DNA from: Armillaria gallica
Taxonomy: Eukaryota; Basidiomycota; Agaricomycetes; Agaricales; Physalacriaceae
Length of the DNA: 64,000 bases
Assembly (NCBI GenBank): GCA_037576215.1
Contig: JBANDB010000003.1
Coordinates: 3,906,001 to 3,970,000, forward strand
Reading direction: 5' to 3'
Shown here piece after piece: positions 23,595 to 37,841 of this stretch. Under the pieces are notes generated by a model. The model did no database searches, had not been told where the DNA came from, and saw only the letters and a list, made by a program, of their open reading frames with translations. Within the stretch, counting starts at the first letter, position 1; each line of letters starts with the position of its first letter. The translations under genes and the position numbers were made by a program.

Positions 23595-26384
23595 TTAGCT
23601 ACGCTCGTGCACGACGATGTCTATAGCGGACCTGCAGGGAAAATTAGTAAGGCTGACGTCGCTAAGAAAAGAAACACGCCTCAGGTTTGTCGAAAATCCC
23701 GACTCCACATCCGTCAAGGTCAGGACCTCAATCGTATGTACGCCTGGTGCTAATGCCAGAAACTTCATTCGCACAGACTGACAAGCTGTTGGAAGAAGAG
23801 GTCTGTTGCAGGAAGAAGGTCAAATCTAATCCTTACACAAGACTGAAAGCTCCTCACCCAATACGAACTCTATTTTCCAATGGCAAGACCCCCGGCGTAG
23901 AAGCGGCTTTGCCTTCCTCACCCTTGCGCCGCCTGTGCCTGCGATCCGGACAACTAACTTCAAACCTCCTAGTCCATCGCGACCTATTATACACGAATAT
24001 ATCCAGTGTGAAATTTCCCATAGGATAAATTCTCCGATCCTCCTCATCCTCTCCTTCGTCGTCACTGACCGATAATAAGCCGACAGAAATAACAATTGAC
24101 TCTTGGCTATGCTGCAGTTCTCCCCCACCATGTTCCTCGCCTGGGTAGACAACGGGACCAGGTGTAGGAGGTACAGTCCCCGCCCCTCTCTCCCTCGGAA
24201 TATCCACACTGGGACCTACATGTGCCTGAGACGCTAGAGGAGCTTGAGAGACAGGTGTCGGTGGGAGAGCGGGGCTTTGGGGGAAAGATGGATACGCAGG
24301 AGTTGTCGGCCGCCGCGGCTTTGTGTCTGGTGGGGGAGGTGGGGGAGGCTCATATGTTGTAGGTGAGCGAGGAATCTGAAGCATAGATGGCGGGAGGGGT
24401 GAGTACGAAGAAGATCGGGGAGGAGGCATGAGGTTGGGAGTAGAGGAACGGCTCGATTGTGACGGCGGGGTAGGCGAAGGCGAGGATAATCTGTTTACTA
24501 GACGGCTACTAGCCAGAACACTGCCTGATAAAGTGTGTCGCTTGGATTTGACGTCGGCCAGAGCGAGTGGGGGCGTAGATGGTCTATACGGTGTACCTAA
24601 CGATCCTCTTCGCGGCGTCATACTTGACGTCGTCACAGGGAACGGTGAAGGCGGCTCAGGTAGCACTTCGGTATTCTTCAAGCCATGCTCTGGATTATCG
24701 ATCACGGCTCGGTTCTTTTGCGTGGAAAGATCCAAAACACAGTTCCACCTTGATACAAATGTATTCGTCGGGTGTGATTTGTCTTGGGAATCGCGCATAT
24801 AAGGCTTTCCAAAGATGTTGATCGTCACTGATCTCTGCAGTTGGCCATCACTGTGTTCGCCCCTACCATATGCATTCACAGAAAGAGAGGTGAGCCCTTG
24901 GACTTCCTCTGGGGAGCGCAGGAAAGACACAGCATACAGCAGGTTATACTGCTCTCGTGAAGCGATTGAAAGTGGAAAGACGGCGTCTCTTCCCTCACCC
25001 CACCCAATCAAAACGGCTTTGGCACCCTCACCACCAACCGTGACGTCGATCTTTTCAATGGTGAATCCGACGTCAAGATCTGTTTCTCCCGTGTTCTCCA
25101 CTTCGAGACAAAGCACAACTGTCCGCTCCTCGTTCCCTGCTTCGCGACGCTCGCGCTCTTCATCCTGATCCGTATCCGCTTCGGGGAGTAGAACCGCAGG
25201 CACGAAAACGGTCCTCATACGCACACGAAACCCAGACACCGTGTTCAGTGTCTTACGGAATGACTTACGCAGCGTCGGATGGGCAGTACGCGTCGCAGTC
25301 AGCGGTGAGGGTGTAGGGGCAGTAGGGGTTACGGGGGAAATCGGCGGCAAGGAAAACAACTTTTGACGAGAATCGGAGCCAAGACGAGATGTTGGCAGGG
25401 ATACGCCTAATGCTGAAAAGGTGGGGCCTTGTAGATGTTCAGGCGGTGATGATAAACTATGAAACGTGTTACGACGAACCGGCTATGAGACCCTCTAGCA
25501 TATTAATCTCCTCAAACCCTCCCAGTCCATGTCCTCGGTCTGGTACTGGTGTTGTTGCGGTGGTAGGAGTAGTGGGATCCGCGACAAAGGTTTCAAGAGA
25601 AGAGAGATACAGAGTGAGAGGATTCTTGGGTTGGTTCAGTGCCAATGGCTTTTCCCGAAGCGTCGTAGAGACCGTCAGACATAACAGAGGATCGTTATAC
25701 GTGAGACGTATAAAAGCTACAGAAAATGAGGATATACGCGGCTTCAATCAGTCGGACACGTACCGACGGTGAAGGACAAGTGGTACACGGCCATCCAAGC
25801 CTTCTCAGCCTCGGACCACAACAGTGAAAATGCATCCAAGGAGTCATCAGTTGTACTCTGTCCCCAAATGTTCGTCAGTAAGACTGTTTTCTCTGAGTTG
25901 AGGTATCTGCGGTCAGTCTCTGCGACAGCTGGGGTCGGATTCGGGGTACTTGGAGGAAATATCGGCGGATGGTGCCTTGTCTTTAATAGTCGAGGTGGAG
26001 TCGATAATCTAATTGAATTTGAAGGGTCGGGAGTTGGTACAGAGGAAATGTATGCGGCCTCCAATGTTATCTGCAGATGTGCAAGGAACATAAGCAGGTC
26101 TTGTGGTGGGTTTTGGGTATCGAGAGTTGGAAAACTAGTCAGATGGGGTAGCCTAACCGTCAAATAAGAATTCATCTGTTCATCTGTCGCGTTGGTTGGA
26201 GAAGGGCTGAGGAATAGCGAAAGATAGGCGCACCAAAGAATGCCAGTTTCCTCTCAGAGCTTGGAGATTTCAACCGAGAGAGCCAGTCGTCCGGCGATGT
26301 TGAGGGTGGGTATTCAACTGAGGTATCGGGAACGACGACATTGAGCACAGCGGACCCAAACAGCTGCTCAAACGACGACGACAT
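23595..26384 (-). CDS. TRS65: TRAPPII complex subunit Trs65
   Basis: Trs65 is a fungal-specific subunit of the TRAPPII tethering complex, which activates Ypt31/32-type Rab GTPases at the late Golgi. Start MSSSFEQLFGSAVLNVVVPD at 26384 (an upstream in-frame ATG lies at 26423). Exon joins give ERKLAFFDEQMNSYLTVRLP, YHLSFTVAFIRLTYNDP and GLIAGPTFSALGVSLP. The conserved C-terminal domain begins SGFRVRMRTVFVPAVLLPE and continues EVENTGETDLDVGFTIEKID, VTVGGEGAKAVLIGWGE and TFVSRWNCVLDLS. A Pro/Ser-rich insert of ~200 residues separates these from the end domain (RRIYPMGNFTLDIFVYN). The last two exons give LLPTACQSVRMKFLALAPG and SAIDIVVHERS-stop. The final join needs a GC-AG intron (23632-23679); the GT alternative ends in an early stop. 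About 840 residues. Confidence 0.88.
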
Positions 26385-26439
26385 GGACGCGACAAGGAAC
26401 GCGAATGGTGGCAGTGCAGTCATTTAATTATTTATATTT

Positions 26440-27341
26440 CTACTCGGTAATCAAATTAACGACAGTAGAACAGAGTACTTCATCGTCGACAACGCAACAC
26501 GAAGGTCCATTTGCAGCTCTAAATCCCGCCCAAAGCCAACGGAGAACAATATCAACCATGTCCATCTTCACCTTGCGCCGCTGGTTTAGTGCCTTGATTA
26601 GACGATATGCAACGTCACAATCAGTAAAAGATGAAATGGGTGCTTCGAAAGAGGAAGAGTCGAAAAGGAAGGTCAGGACGCCGTTTGGATCATCGGCCAT
26701 CTGGGCAAATGTGCAAGGAATAGGTGGAGATGGTCGATGTAGAGATATTGATGTTTCAGGAGTGGGGAGCTGTAATGTACTTGAAGAACTCGGCTCGGAC
26801 CCAAGGCCAACAATATCGTTCAGGAAGTTGGGTGACAAATTGAAGCGAGTAGATGGAGAAGAAGCGAATAGTGCAACGTCTGTTACGGAAGCGGAGGTAT
26901 TTGAGGATCCCGGAACTGCCGCCGCCGACAAATCCGAAGGCTTGGAACTCGTAGGTGTACAGACACAATTGCACGGAGAGCAAGTAGGTGGAGACGGTGA
27001 AGCCTCAGTGCTGCTCACGGAGCCTTCACGGAGATGCTGCAGAATGTCGGCCTCAGACATGCCGCCCCGTTCCCTCAACAGCGCCCGTAATATTCGATTC
27101 TCTGCTGAAGTGGCCCTTGCCACCTTTTGGAGTTCGACGTTTGCCTGTAAAGAGAAATTCCAATCAAACGATTAAAGAACACAGAAGGATCTATTCTTGC
27201 CTTGACTCCTTCTTTTTCGAATGTCTCCAACCGCTTTTCAAGGGAGGCAAGATAGTCGCGCTTGCGTTGCCGTGACTGTCTTTGGTTCTCCCTGACTCGT
27301 GCAGCTCGAGATGAGGACGAATCACTGTTGGCCTTGGTCAT
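26440..27341 (-). CDS. bZIP transcription factor
   Basis: About 280 residues in two exons. The basic region RAARVRENQRQSRQRKRDYL runs into the coiled coil LASLEKRLETFEKEGVKANV, with the heptad continuing through ENRILRALLRERGG. The remainder is Ser/Pro-rich with no second domain; it ends VVNLITE. The intron 27145-27200 splits the zipper; the join that keeps the coiled coil (GVK-ANVELQ) uses a GC donor in the context AAG/GCAAGA. A GT donor six bases upstream would drop two residues and also stay in frame, so RNA is needed to decide. The basic region is not of the Yap type (no Q-N-R-A-A-Q-R). The gene is divergent from ACR3 with 164 bp between start codons. Its stop lies 56 bp from the TRS65 start. 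Confidence 0.85.
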
Positions 27342-27505
27342 GGTGTTTGGAGACCCTATGACAGGTGGCGGTGCTGCTGACCAAGAGATGGATCGGCTTT
27401 CCCACTCAAAACGATCGACCCAATCACATAACTCGACTGACCTCTCGGAATGACTACCATGTCCTATAAATTTCCAAGAGGTTCCAAGGCAATCTGCATC
27501 CTAAG
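27342..27505. promoter_or_regulatory. Bidirectional promoter between bZIP and ACR3
   Basis: Only 164 bp separate the start codons of the two divergent genes, so their promoters overlap. A TATA-like CTATAAATT lies at about 27464-27472, roughly 35-40 bp before the ACR3 ATG. TGAC-type bZIP half-sites occur near 27378, 27438 and 27450. No full AP-1 or Yap8-type palindrome is visible. Confidence 0.6.
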
Positions 27506-29291
27506 ATGGACCCGAATTCCCCTCATCAAAATAATATTACGTCCTGCCCGTCGAACCAAGCTGTTGGCGGGGGGAAGGAAACTCAGAGCTTTTCTCGTAT
27601 TTTATTTTTCTTTACACACTCTACAATTCGACTCATTGCGGCAACATAGACCTTTGGAAATCTTTGAGCTGGATAGACAGACTCTTGGCACCGCTCGTTC
27701 TCCTCGCCATCATTCTTGGAGTGATAATCGGTGTTTATGCAGTACGTCTATTCACTTGATCCATTTACGAGAATGAATCTTGACTTCCCACAGGAGGAAG
27801 GCGTAGAGCATACATTCAAGCAAGGAGCTACATGGGATGGCGTCTCTATTCGTGAGTCGATTTTTATATAATATTCTTCGTCGCGTGCTAACGTAGGTCC
27901 TTCATCTAGCTATTCTCATTGGACTACTCGTCATGATCTGGCCTGCTCTTGCCAAAGTGCAATGGGAGCGTCTTCCAGATCTATTTCGAAAACGTGAAGC
28001 CAACAGTTATTGCCAATATGATTATTAAAACATCCGTACCTAGACAATATTTGGCTTCATCTCGCTATATCTTTTGTTCTGAATTGGATTATCGCGCCTT
28101 TCATCATGCTCGCCGTGGCATGGATGACTCTTCCTGAGCAAAGCATGGAGCGGGAGCGCAAAGGACTGCTATTAGTTGGTGTCGGTAAGCAAGCTTACCA
28201 ATCGACAGGCTTTTTGCGCTAATATTCTCCCAGCTCGTTGCATAGGTCTGTCGTTTCCTTGCCGACAGCATATTTCTTGACTCAGACTTTGTCTTCTAGC
28301 CATGGTTTTGATCTGGAACACCATCAGCTGCGGGGATAACAACTACTGTGCCATCCTAGTTGTATTCAACTCGCTTCTACAGGTCAGATTCATCTCCATC
28401 TCGGTGCGTATTATCTGACCGGTTGCAGGTCGTCCTCTTCTCTCCCTATGCGGTCCTATTCCTCAATCACATGGGCGGGAAATCCAGTGATAGTTCACTC
28501 GATCTAGATTACTCGGACGCCTCCCGTGCCGTTGGTATTGTAAGGTCTTCATCGTCCTAATGCATTGCGCTTAACATGACATTCGATCTTTTCAAGTATC
28601 TTGGTATCCCCCTAGCTGCAGGGTTGATAACTCGAATGATCGTCCTGTCAACAATGAAGCCTTTGGGGATCAGCAAATTCTTCAAGTACTTCGGCCTCTT
28701 AGCTCCTCTCGGGTTATTGTACACCATCATTGTGCTCTTCGCAAACCAAGGGAAAAGAATTGTAGACAATATAGGCACCGTTTTTCGGATTTGTGTCCCG
28801 TAAGTCTGTTGCATCGCCCCTCAGCCTTCATTGATCTAATGCTATGCACAGGCTGATCCTTTACTTTTCTATCGTATGGACAGCGACGTTCTTTGCCTTC
28901 TGGGCTCTGTCTCGCCGCCACTCGTCTTTTGGGGGATATGAAAAGGCGGTAACCCAATCCTTCACCGCCGGATCCAATAATGTAAGCCAGCATGTCTCTC
29001 TGTAGTTAACGAGATAGTAATATTTTTACTCAGTTTGAGCTTGCAATCGCTGTCGGGATCGCTTCGTTTGGCCCCGACTCGCCCGAAGTGCTCGCTGCCA
29101 CGTAAGTTTTTATATTTACGAAGAGGATCAACGCTGATAGGACCTGTCTTCTCAGATTAGGACCGCTGGTTGAAGTTCCAGTGCTGCTGTCACTAAGTTA
29201 CCTGGCGCTGTGGCTCCGAGAGCGACTGAACTGGGAAGAGATCTCCAAAAGTGGTGGTGAGGTAGATAGCTTAGACGTTGAACGAAAATAG
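27506..29291 (+). CDS. ACR3: Arsenite efflux transporter Acr3 (arsenical resistance)
   Basis: Acr3 exports arsenite across the plasma membrane and is the main arsenic-resistance pump of fungi. About 400 residues in ~12 exons. Start ATG 27506; exon 1 (27506-27596) joins across a 53-nt intron to HLWKSLSWIDRLLAPLVLL. Family landmarks follow: LAIILGVIIGVYA, IPILIGLLVMIWPALAKVQW, HLAISFVLNWIIAPF, then VARCIAMVLIWN with the Cys known to be essential in Acr3 proteins, CAILVVFNSLLQVVLFSPYA, FTAGSNNFELAIAVGIASFG, and GPLVEVPVLLSLSYLALWL, ending VERK. The essential-Cys motif is carried by a 12-nt micro-exon (28234-28245). Ten membrane segments are expected in the family. Shares a promoter with the bZIP gene. 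Confidence 0.93.
28234..28245 (+). other. ACR3: 12-nt micro-exon of ACR3 carrying the ARCIA motif
   Basis: CTCGTTGCATAG lies between introns 28185-28233 (49 nt) and 28246-28299 (54 nt), both with GT-AG ends. Spliced in, it completes V-A-R-C-I-A-M, the conserved Cys motif; skipping it keeps frame (12 nt) but removes Arg, Cys and Ile. Confidence 0.8.
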
Positions 29292-29505
29292 CAGCTCGCT
29301 TCTACGATGTTTACATAGAACTTTGATACATGCATCTTATCTTCCTCTGCTCCGCTTGGTAGCACAGCCACCCGCCTGTTTGTTTGGTCGATATTTGCTT
29401 CTACGTGTCTCTTGCAACAGCGTTCCATCCTCCACATCTTCCTTTTCATTTTTTCGTCCCCGTGCCTGCGAAACCTCATTTTTAATCCGGGCGAGTCTCG
29501 ATAAA

Positions 29506-32265
<2,760 letters not shown>

Positions 32266-32575
32266 TTTGTAACGTTTATTTTATTGTAGTGTTTTCCTTG
32301 TTCAAAACTGTTTTATACGCTTTACATTCTGATGGCGTAATCTCCTCTTTCCATGAGTTAAACATATATGAGTTTTGGAGCTCAATCGTGAATTGTGTGA
32401 TTCGATATGTAGACAAACGAAGGTCACCCACGGAGTTACGACCAAGTAATTCCTACAGATCGCTAACCTTTCTCATGCGTATATTTCAGGAAGAATAAGT
32501 GTGTCAATAATAAAAATCTGTGGCTGTAATAACTTTGTACCACACGAGTTGATAATACAAGAAATATCAACGGGA

Positions 32576-32646
32576 GCATTAATGGGGTAGTGGTAACCTG
32601 GGTCGTTGCCATCGACCCGCCGGGGGTTCGATTCCCTCTTAATGCA
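32576..32646 (+). tRNA. tRNA-Gly (anticodon GCC)
   Basis: 71 nt with acceptor stem GCATTAA/TTAATGC, D arm containing GGGTAGTGGTAACC, anticodon stem-loop GGTCG-TTGCCAT-CGACC (anticodon GCC), and T loop TTCGATT on a GGGGG/CCCTC stem with one G-T pair. Discriminator base A. No intron. A second copy lies on the other strand at 37771-37841. Confidence 0.95.
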
Positions 32647-33132
32647 CTCAGCATAAAATCGGAATGTTTTTATGCGTCAGTTTTCTGCATAGTAGTCATG
32701 ACTCATATATTCAAATTTCATAGCACTAACTTCTAAGGCTTCTAAGGCTAAGTTTTAAGGCCTTGGGTCTAACTTACTAAGTCCTTAGTTGCCTCGATTG
32801 AAAATGTAACTAGAGTCTTGAAAAGTCACAAGAGTTACAGTGTCGAAACAGGCTTGAAACTTGAAACGTTTCCCTCTTCCATGTTTCATTCCAGTTGCGA
32901 AAAAAATACACATCCTCAGAGGCCAAGACATCTTATATCTAAGCTTGAAGTTGCTGTGAGATAGAACGTTTTTGTAATTTGAGTTCAGATATTCAATACA
33001 AAAAGCAAAGTCAGACCAGTACGTGAGTAATCTACACACAAGTAGGCAGAAAAAGTCAATAAATAAGTATCAAGTATCCGAAGAAGAAAACGAAAGCGAA
33101 AGAGAAGAAAAAAGCTGAAGCCTCTTGTCCTG
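32647..33132. other. Intergenic with start of the duplicated zinc-finger block
   Basis: 486 bp between the tRNA and the 3' end of the zinc-finger gene. It contains short direct repeats (TTCTAAGGC twice near 32731). From about 32973 it is shared with 58287 onward as part of the segmental duplication. Confidence 0.5.
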
Positions 33133-34383
33133 CTATACGGCTAAAGCAAGTCCAGCTCCGCCATCCCAATCTGCCTCGACTTTGAGAGTCTCCCCACCGC
33201 TCGAGTTTGCCACAGGCGGTGTCGTCCCCGTCCCGCCCTCCAGGCCCCGCCCTTCTAAGGCTCTTGCACACTCTGCTCCTCCTTCGCTCCTCAGATGCCG
33301 GTTGAGAGCATCCATCCTGGCAAACATCTTTCCACAGGGCTCGCATGAGAAGGGTCGGTAGTTGGAATGTAGCTGCTCATGCCTCTTGCAATCATGTTGT
33401 CGTGCGAAGCCTTTACCGCATCCGGGCCATGGACAGACAAATGGTTTTTCTTCGTTATGAGAGCGTATATGGCCTAGACTGAGGTGAGCGGGTGATTCAT
33501 ACATAAAAAGAAACAACTCACCCTTGAGATTGAAGCTTCTCGTAAATGTACTTCCACAACCGGGGACTGGACACATAAATGTTGCATCCTGTTTCCGCCT
33601 GTTGTGACTAGCTTTGGCGGTCCGACCGGTTGTTACGTTCTGCTTACTGACCACCAAAGGGAATGTTTGGCCGCCCACATTTACCGTAGGTACGCTAGCC
33701 ATGACACTCGGATCTTGAAGATCAGTGTATCGTCCCCGTGGAGACACATTGGGAGATGGATACGGGCTGCCACGATTTGATGAAGCAGAGGGACCGTCAT
33801 AGATGCTGGCGCCGCGCTCGCTACGTGAGCCACTCGAAGCCCGGCGTACATGCCGGCCCCGATGTTCCATCCCGCCCATACCCATGCCAGTCATCAGGCT
33901 TCCACTGCCCATGTTCATGTTCATATTAGACCCGACGCTGAGATAGTGACCGAATTCTGACCCAGGGGGGGCTAGAAGTCCTCCGCCATGCATATCTTCG
34001 CTCCTGCTCCCCCTTACATGGCCTCTAACAGGCTGATTGCCGATGTCGCTCTTGCTCCGTCTGAGTGACACTACGTTGCCATCATCTGACGGAGATAGGA
34101 ATCCATTGAGGAACTGGGTGTCTACCGCCTCCTCCTGAGGGTTAGCGTAGGACGGTACACCTGAAAGACCGAGACCCATTCCGCCAAGACCGATAGGATC
34201 CCAGGTAGGATGCACGGGAGAAGAGTCGGATTTGGACCGTGTTCGGCCCGGGGTAGGGTGAAGAAAATGCTGAGGTGATGGTGACGGTCTGGGCGGGAAA
34301 GAATAGGACTGCTGGGATGCGGCCTGGGACTGGGACTGGGAAGGGAGCAGAGACGGGGAAGGCTGGGGGGGAGGTGGTGTATA
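32973..34383 (-). repeat. Segmental duplication, copy 1 (zinc-finger gene, source copy)
   Basis: About 1.4 kb matching 58287-59637 in the same orientation. It starts at TGTAATTTGAGTTCAG in the 3' flank and stops near the codons for YTPPPPQPS of the second exon. The intron between zinc-finger exons is present in both copies, so the copy was made from DNA and not from mRNA. This copy is taken as the source because its gene has its own upstream exon. Confidence 0.9.
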
Positions 34384-35065
34384 TGACTGGTTTGGACGTT
34401 GACCATGGCCTAATAACAATTAGATAAGAATTATGCCGCGAAGGGAAAGACTGACGGTAATCGCCCATGTTTGTCTGTGCGGTATTCCCGCCACTGACCG
34501 GCGTCGCAGGCACTATCCGCAAATGCGGTCCGCCTCCCGAGCCGTCGCCATCTGGCGCATTTATCGTCGGTGGGGGAACGCCATATGTCTGATCCTCCGG
34601 CATGAGCAGCCTGGGTGGACTTGGAGGCTTCCCGCCGCCCCCGCTTTCAGGTAACGGCGCGTTACCCCACCCAGGACTGTGGAAGCTCATGTTCTCGAAG
34701 CTCTGCGCGACGTCGAGGCTAGCCGGGGGCAGGTGAGGCGACTGGCTATGAGAATGCTCGGATGGCGTCGGGGCGTCGAAATAGGATGGGTAGTCGTTGA
34801 TCATGAGTAAAGAGCCTGAAGGAGGTTGGTCAAAGTCTGCAGGATTGTACTCGGTGGGCGGTTCGTCGGAGAGCTCGGAATGAAGCGAGTACGGTGATCC
34901 TTGATAGGACGGGGTATGAGGGAAGAGGTCACCGCTGAAGTCGATGGTGCCAAAGTCGAGGTCGGTGGGCGGTGGTGGCGAAGGCGGGATGAAGTCGATG
35001 TCGTGGATGTCGAGCTCGTCGGTGGACAGACCGGACAGGTAGGGAGACATTACACGGGGGTCCAT
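33133..35065 (-). CDS. C2H2 zinc-finger transcription factor, CRZ1-like
   Basis: About 610 residues. Start MDPRVMSPYLSGLSTDELDI at 35065. A long acidic, Ser/Pro-rich first exon joins at MGDY to RHGQRPNQSYTPPPP; the second part has repeated Gly/Met runs (MNMNMGSGSLMTGMGMGGME). Three zinc fingers lie near the C terminus: CPVPGCGSTFTRSFNLKGH, CPWPGCGKGFARQHDCKRH and CEPCGKMFARMDALNRHL, the last continuing to RSEGGAEC. This arrangement matches fungal Crz1-type calcineurin-responsive factors. I see no clear PxIxIT docking motif, so calcineurin control is not shown. A 48-nt, stop-free intron splits finger 1 (FNLK-GHIRSH). The product ends GLALAV. A second copy of exons 2-3 lies in the chimeric gene at 58445-61204. 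Confidence 0.85.
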
Positions 35066-37770
35066 ATTGAATTTATAATAACAAAGTGTTCGAGAGAGAT
35101 GGGAGTGTCTGTGTCGGGCTGTGTTTATGCTGTGTCGGAGTTTTCCCGGCATCCCGGCATTTCCCTTCCCTCTGTTTTATTTCTGCTTCACCATCACCCC
35201 GAGAGAACGTGGCTGCATTGCTTTGTCCCCTCCGTACTGGCTTCCTTTCGTCCAACTCTCCGTATACTTCGCCAGCTCATCCTCTATTTTTTTCACTCTT
35301 ATCACCAGTACTCTTGCTCACGTATCACCTTCATCATTCATCACGGCTTCTTATCCCCGCAAGTCATTGGGCGTTAGCCGCTCATATATAAATTAGAGTA
35401 ATTAATGAAATATATCAAGTTCTCTACTCAAATTTATGTCTCAGTCTCCCTTGTATCGTATATCTATTGCCCGCTACTGCTGAATTGATGGTGTAGCGCA
35501 TACCAAGACTGCGGACCTCCATCATCAAACACTAGTTCCTCTGCCAGTCAACTCCTCCAATTTCCCTGTTTGTTGCACTCCTCCGATCATGATCGAGCCC
35601 GCTGCTTTGTTGCCAAGGAACCAAATGTCTCTCTCTCTCTTCAGAACTGTTCGTCACTTGAGTTCATGTCGAATATACCCACATGCAGCGTACGTATCAT
35701 CCTTCAGGCAGCCTTCACTTCGACGTAAGTAAACAGTCCAAAATCAACGTATCATTCCCAAACACTCATCACCTTAAACTTGCCATCTACAGTATTTGAT
35801 TGTTTTACGGTCTCGACTAACTCGTGTACAGTTTCATCAGGGTCATTGTCGCCTCGTCCAATGTCCACACCGCTAGCCTGAACAATGGATCATCCATCGT
35901 TTCACTCTGGCTAGGAACTTTCTGTATCTCCTAAGAGCCCAATCTTTGAGCATAATTCCCGGGCCTGTTACGGCGTGTCCTTGAGCCATTGTATGCGGTT
36001 ACCCAACTATACGTTAAAGAGCCCATATGCACTGTCCGTATGTCTAGATGTTCCTCGCCCATTCCGTCAGGGATCGACAGCGCGCACCCCTGTCCCTTTC
36101 CCTCGTGATGCATGGTTACCGAGGAACAGACACGGCTCCTCTACTTACCGACACCTCTCCGCCCTCCCTGCGCCTCGTCTTCGCAATTCAGTTATGTAAA
36201 CGGTTGCTACAGAGCGCACATATATCCGCCTCGGATAAATCGAGCAAATTTCTTCAACATATGTTCCTGTCGTTGTGAAGAATGGATTTGAACACGAAAA
36301 AACTTTACGACAGCTTCCGATCGCGATTTTCACGGTACCGATCGAATCTGGCGACTTCTTCAAGATACTACAAGTGTGCAGACTTATGGATCTGAACCTT
36401 ATATCTCCCTGTAACCCGTTGAACCCGAATATGCATAGTAGTACTTATTACTATGTGTTCGGAATTCGGAAGAACTGGACTACGATCCAAGAACACCTAC
36501 TTGAGCAATCTATAGCGAGAAGTAATGAGTAACCCTGGCTCTCCCGGGTATCCATCCGCGACATCGACGTCGACTGACTATTGGGGAACCACTCCGAGTC
36601 GGACCTTCTACTTTGAAGGTACCATTTTGGTGAATACCATCAAAAAACACCCCAATCAACTCCAACCGGATCCAGAAAAGATGTCAAAAACGGCAGGCAC
36701 ACAAAATAGCCACTCATCTGTCCTCCAAATGAAATCGACGCGCCGCCACGCGCTAGAAGAAGGAACAAATGATTTTGTTATTTGCGTTGCTTGGATGCGA
36801 TGATGAGAAAGTTCTCTTCGCCCGAACAATGATAGTGAGGTATCCAAGCGACTCTAAATGAAAGCGGGACCGGCAACCAATGAGCACATCGCCGCTCACG
36901 TTGATGAACGATACATATGGTATCCACAGGCATTTCCTAGACACGAAACAGCATAAGTAAGGTAGAATGCTGAAATTACAAGTCGCGTGATTCGGAACAA
37001 TGAGAGGAAAGAATCGACAAAGCGTCTACGCGAGAGTCAGGTGCCTAGCCATAGCATACTAACCCACTTCGAAGCGCAAATCAGGGCTTGAGATGTCCCT
37101 GCGAAGTACTAGTCATTCAGCCGATGGTGAGGGATCAGCGCGATCACGACAAACACCGCCCCGTGTAATGAGCACTGAGCGAGACCAGGCACTGCGCGTA
37201 AATTTAAAAAAGTGACTTCGGCTGATTCGGGAGAGACTGACGCCCCACATTAATGACGAGCGGACGGGATCCACAGTGGCTAATCGATTAACAGCAGACG
37301 CGCACCCGGTTGAGAATGCCGGATTTACCGATTGCTCTACACTATGATATCAGCGAATCCAGCGTTGTCGTATCGGACGTAAAACTCTTCCGATTTTCTC
37401 AAAAATTGGGGCGATACGACAGAGAAAATGGCGCTTACAAGTTTCGATCCGCGAGGAGGCGTCAGTGGGCGCAGACCCGAGGGCCGAGACATTTGAAACT
37501 TGAGCACACCATATAAATATGAGAACGGTGCCACAAATCCACGGCACTCAAATACTTGCAAAGTTCAAAGTTCAAACCTCAAAAAGGTCTCTGCTTTGTT
37601 CGACAATCATTGTAACAGTTCTGAGTCGACGTGGTTCGGTTCTTCGAAGATTCAAGTAAAAATTAAAAATTCTTATAATTTATTCGAAATTCGAATGTCA
37701 AGACTCCAGACTCAAATTTTAATTCTACTCACCAAAAATGAAAAAAGATATTGAATCTACCAGCCACACA
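35066..37770. other. Long intergenic region
   Basis: 2.7 kb between the CRZ1-like start and the second tRNA-Gly. The first few hundred bases are pyrimidine-rich (35150-35400) and likely form a long 5' leader and promoter for the zinc-finger gene. The remainder holds only short ORFs without domains or coherent splicing. The last ~250 bp before the tRNA are AT-rich. Confidence 0.45.
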
Positions 37771-37841
37771 TGCATTAAGGGGGAATCGAACCCCCGGCGG
37801 GTCGATGGCAACGACCCAGGTTACCACTACCCCATTAATGC
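37771..37841 (-). tRNA. tRNA-Gly (anticodon GCC)
   Basis: Reverse complement is the same as the tRNA at 32576-32646 except in the T stem, where it has a fully paired GGGGG/CCCCC. Anticodon loop TTGCCAT, T loop TTCGATT, discriminator A. It points toward the other copy, so the two genes are convergent around a 5.1-kb segment. Confidence 0.95.
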
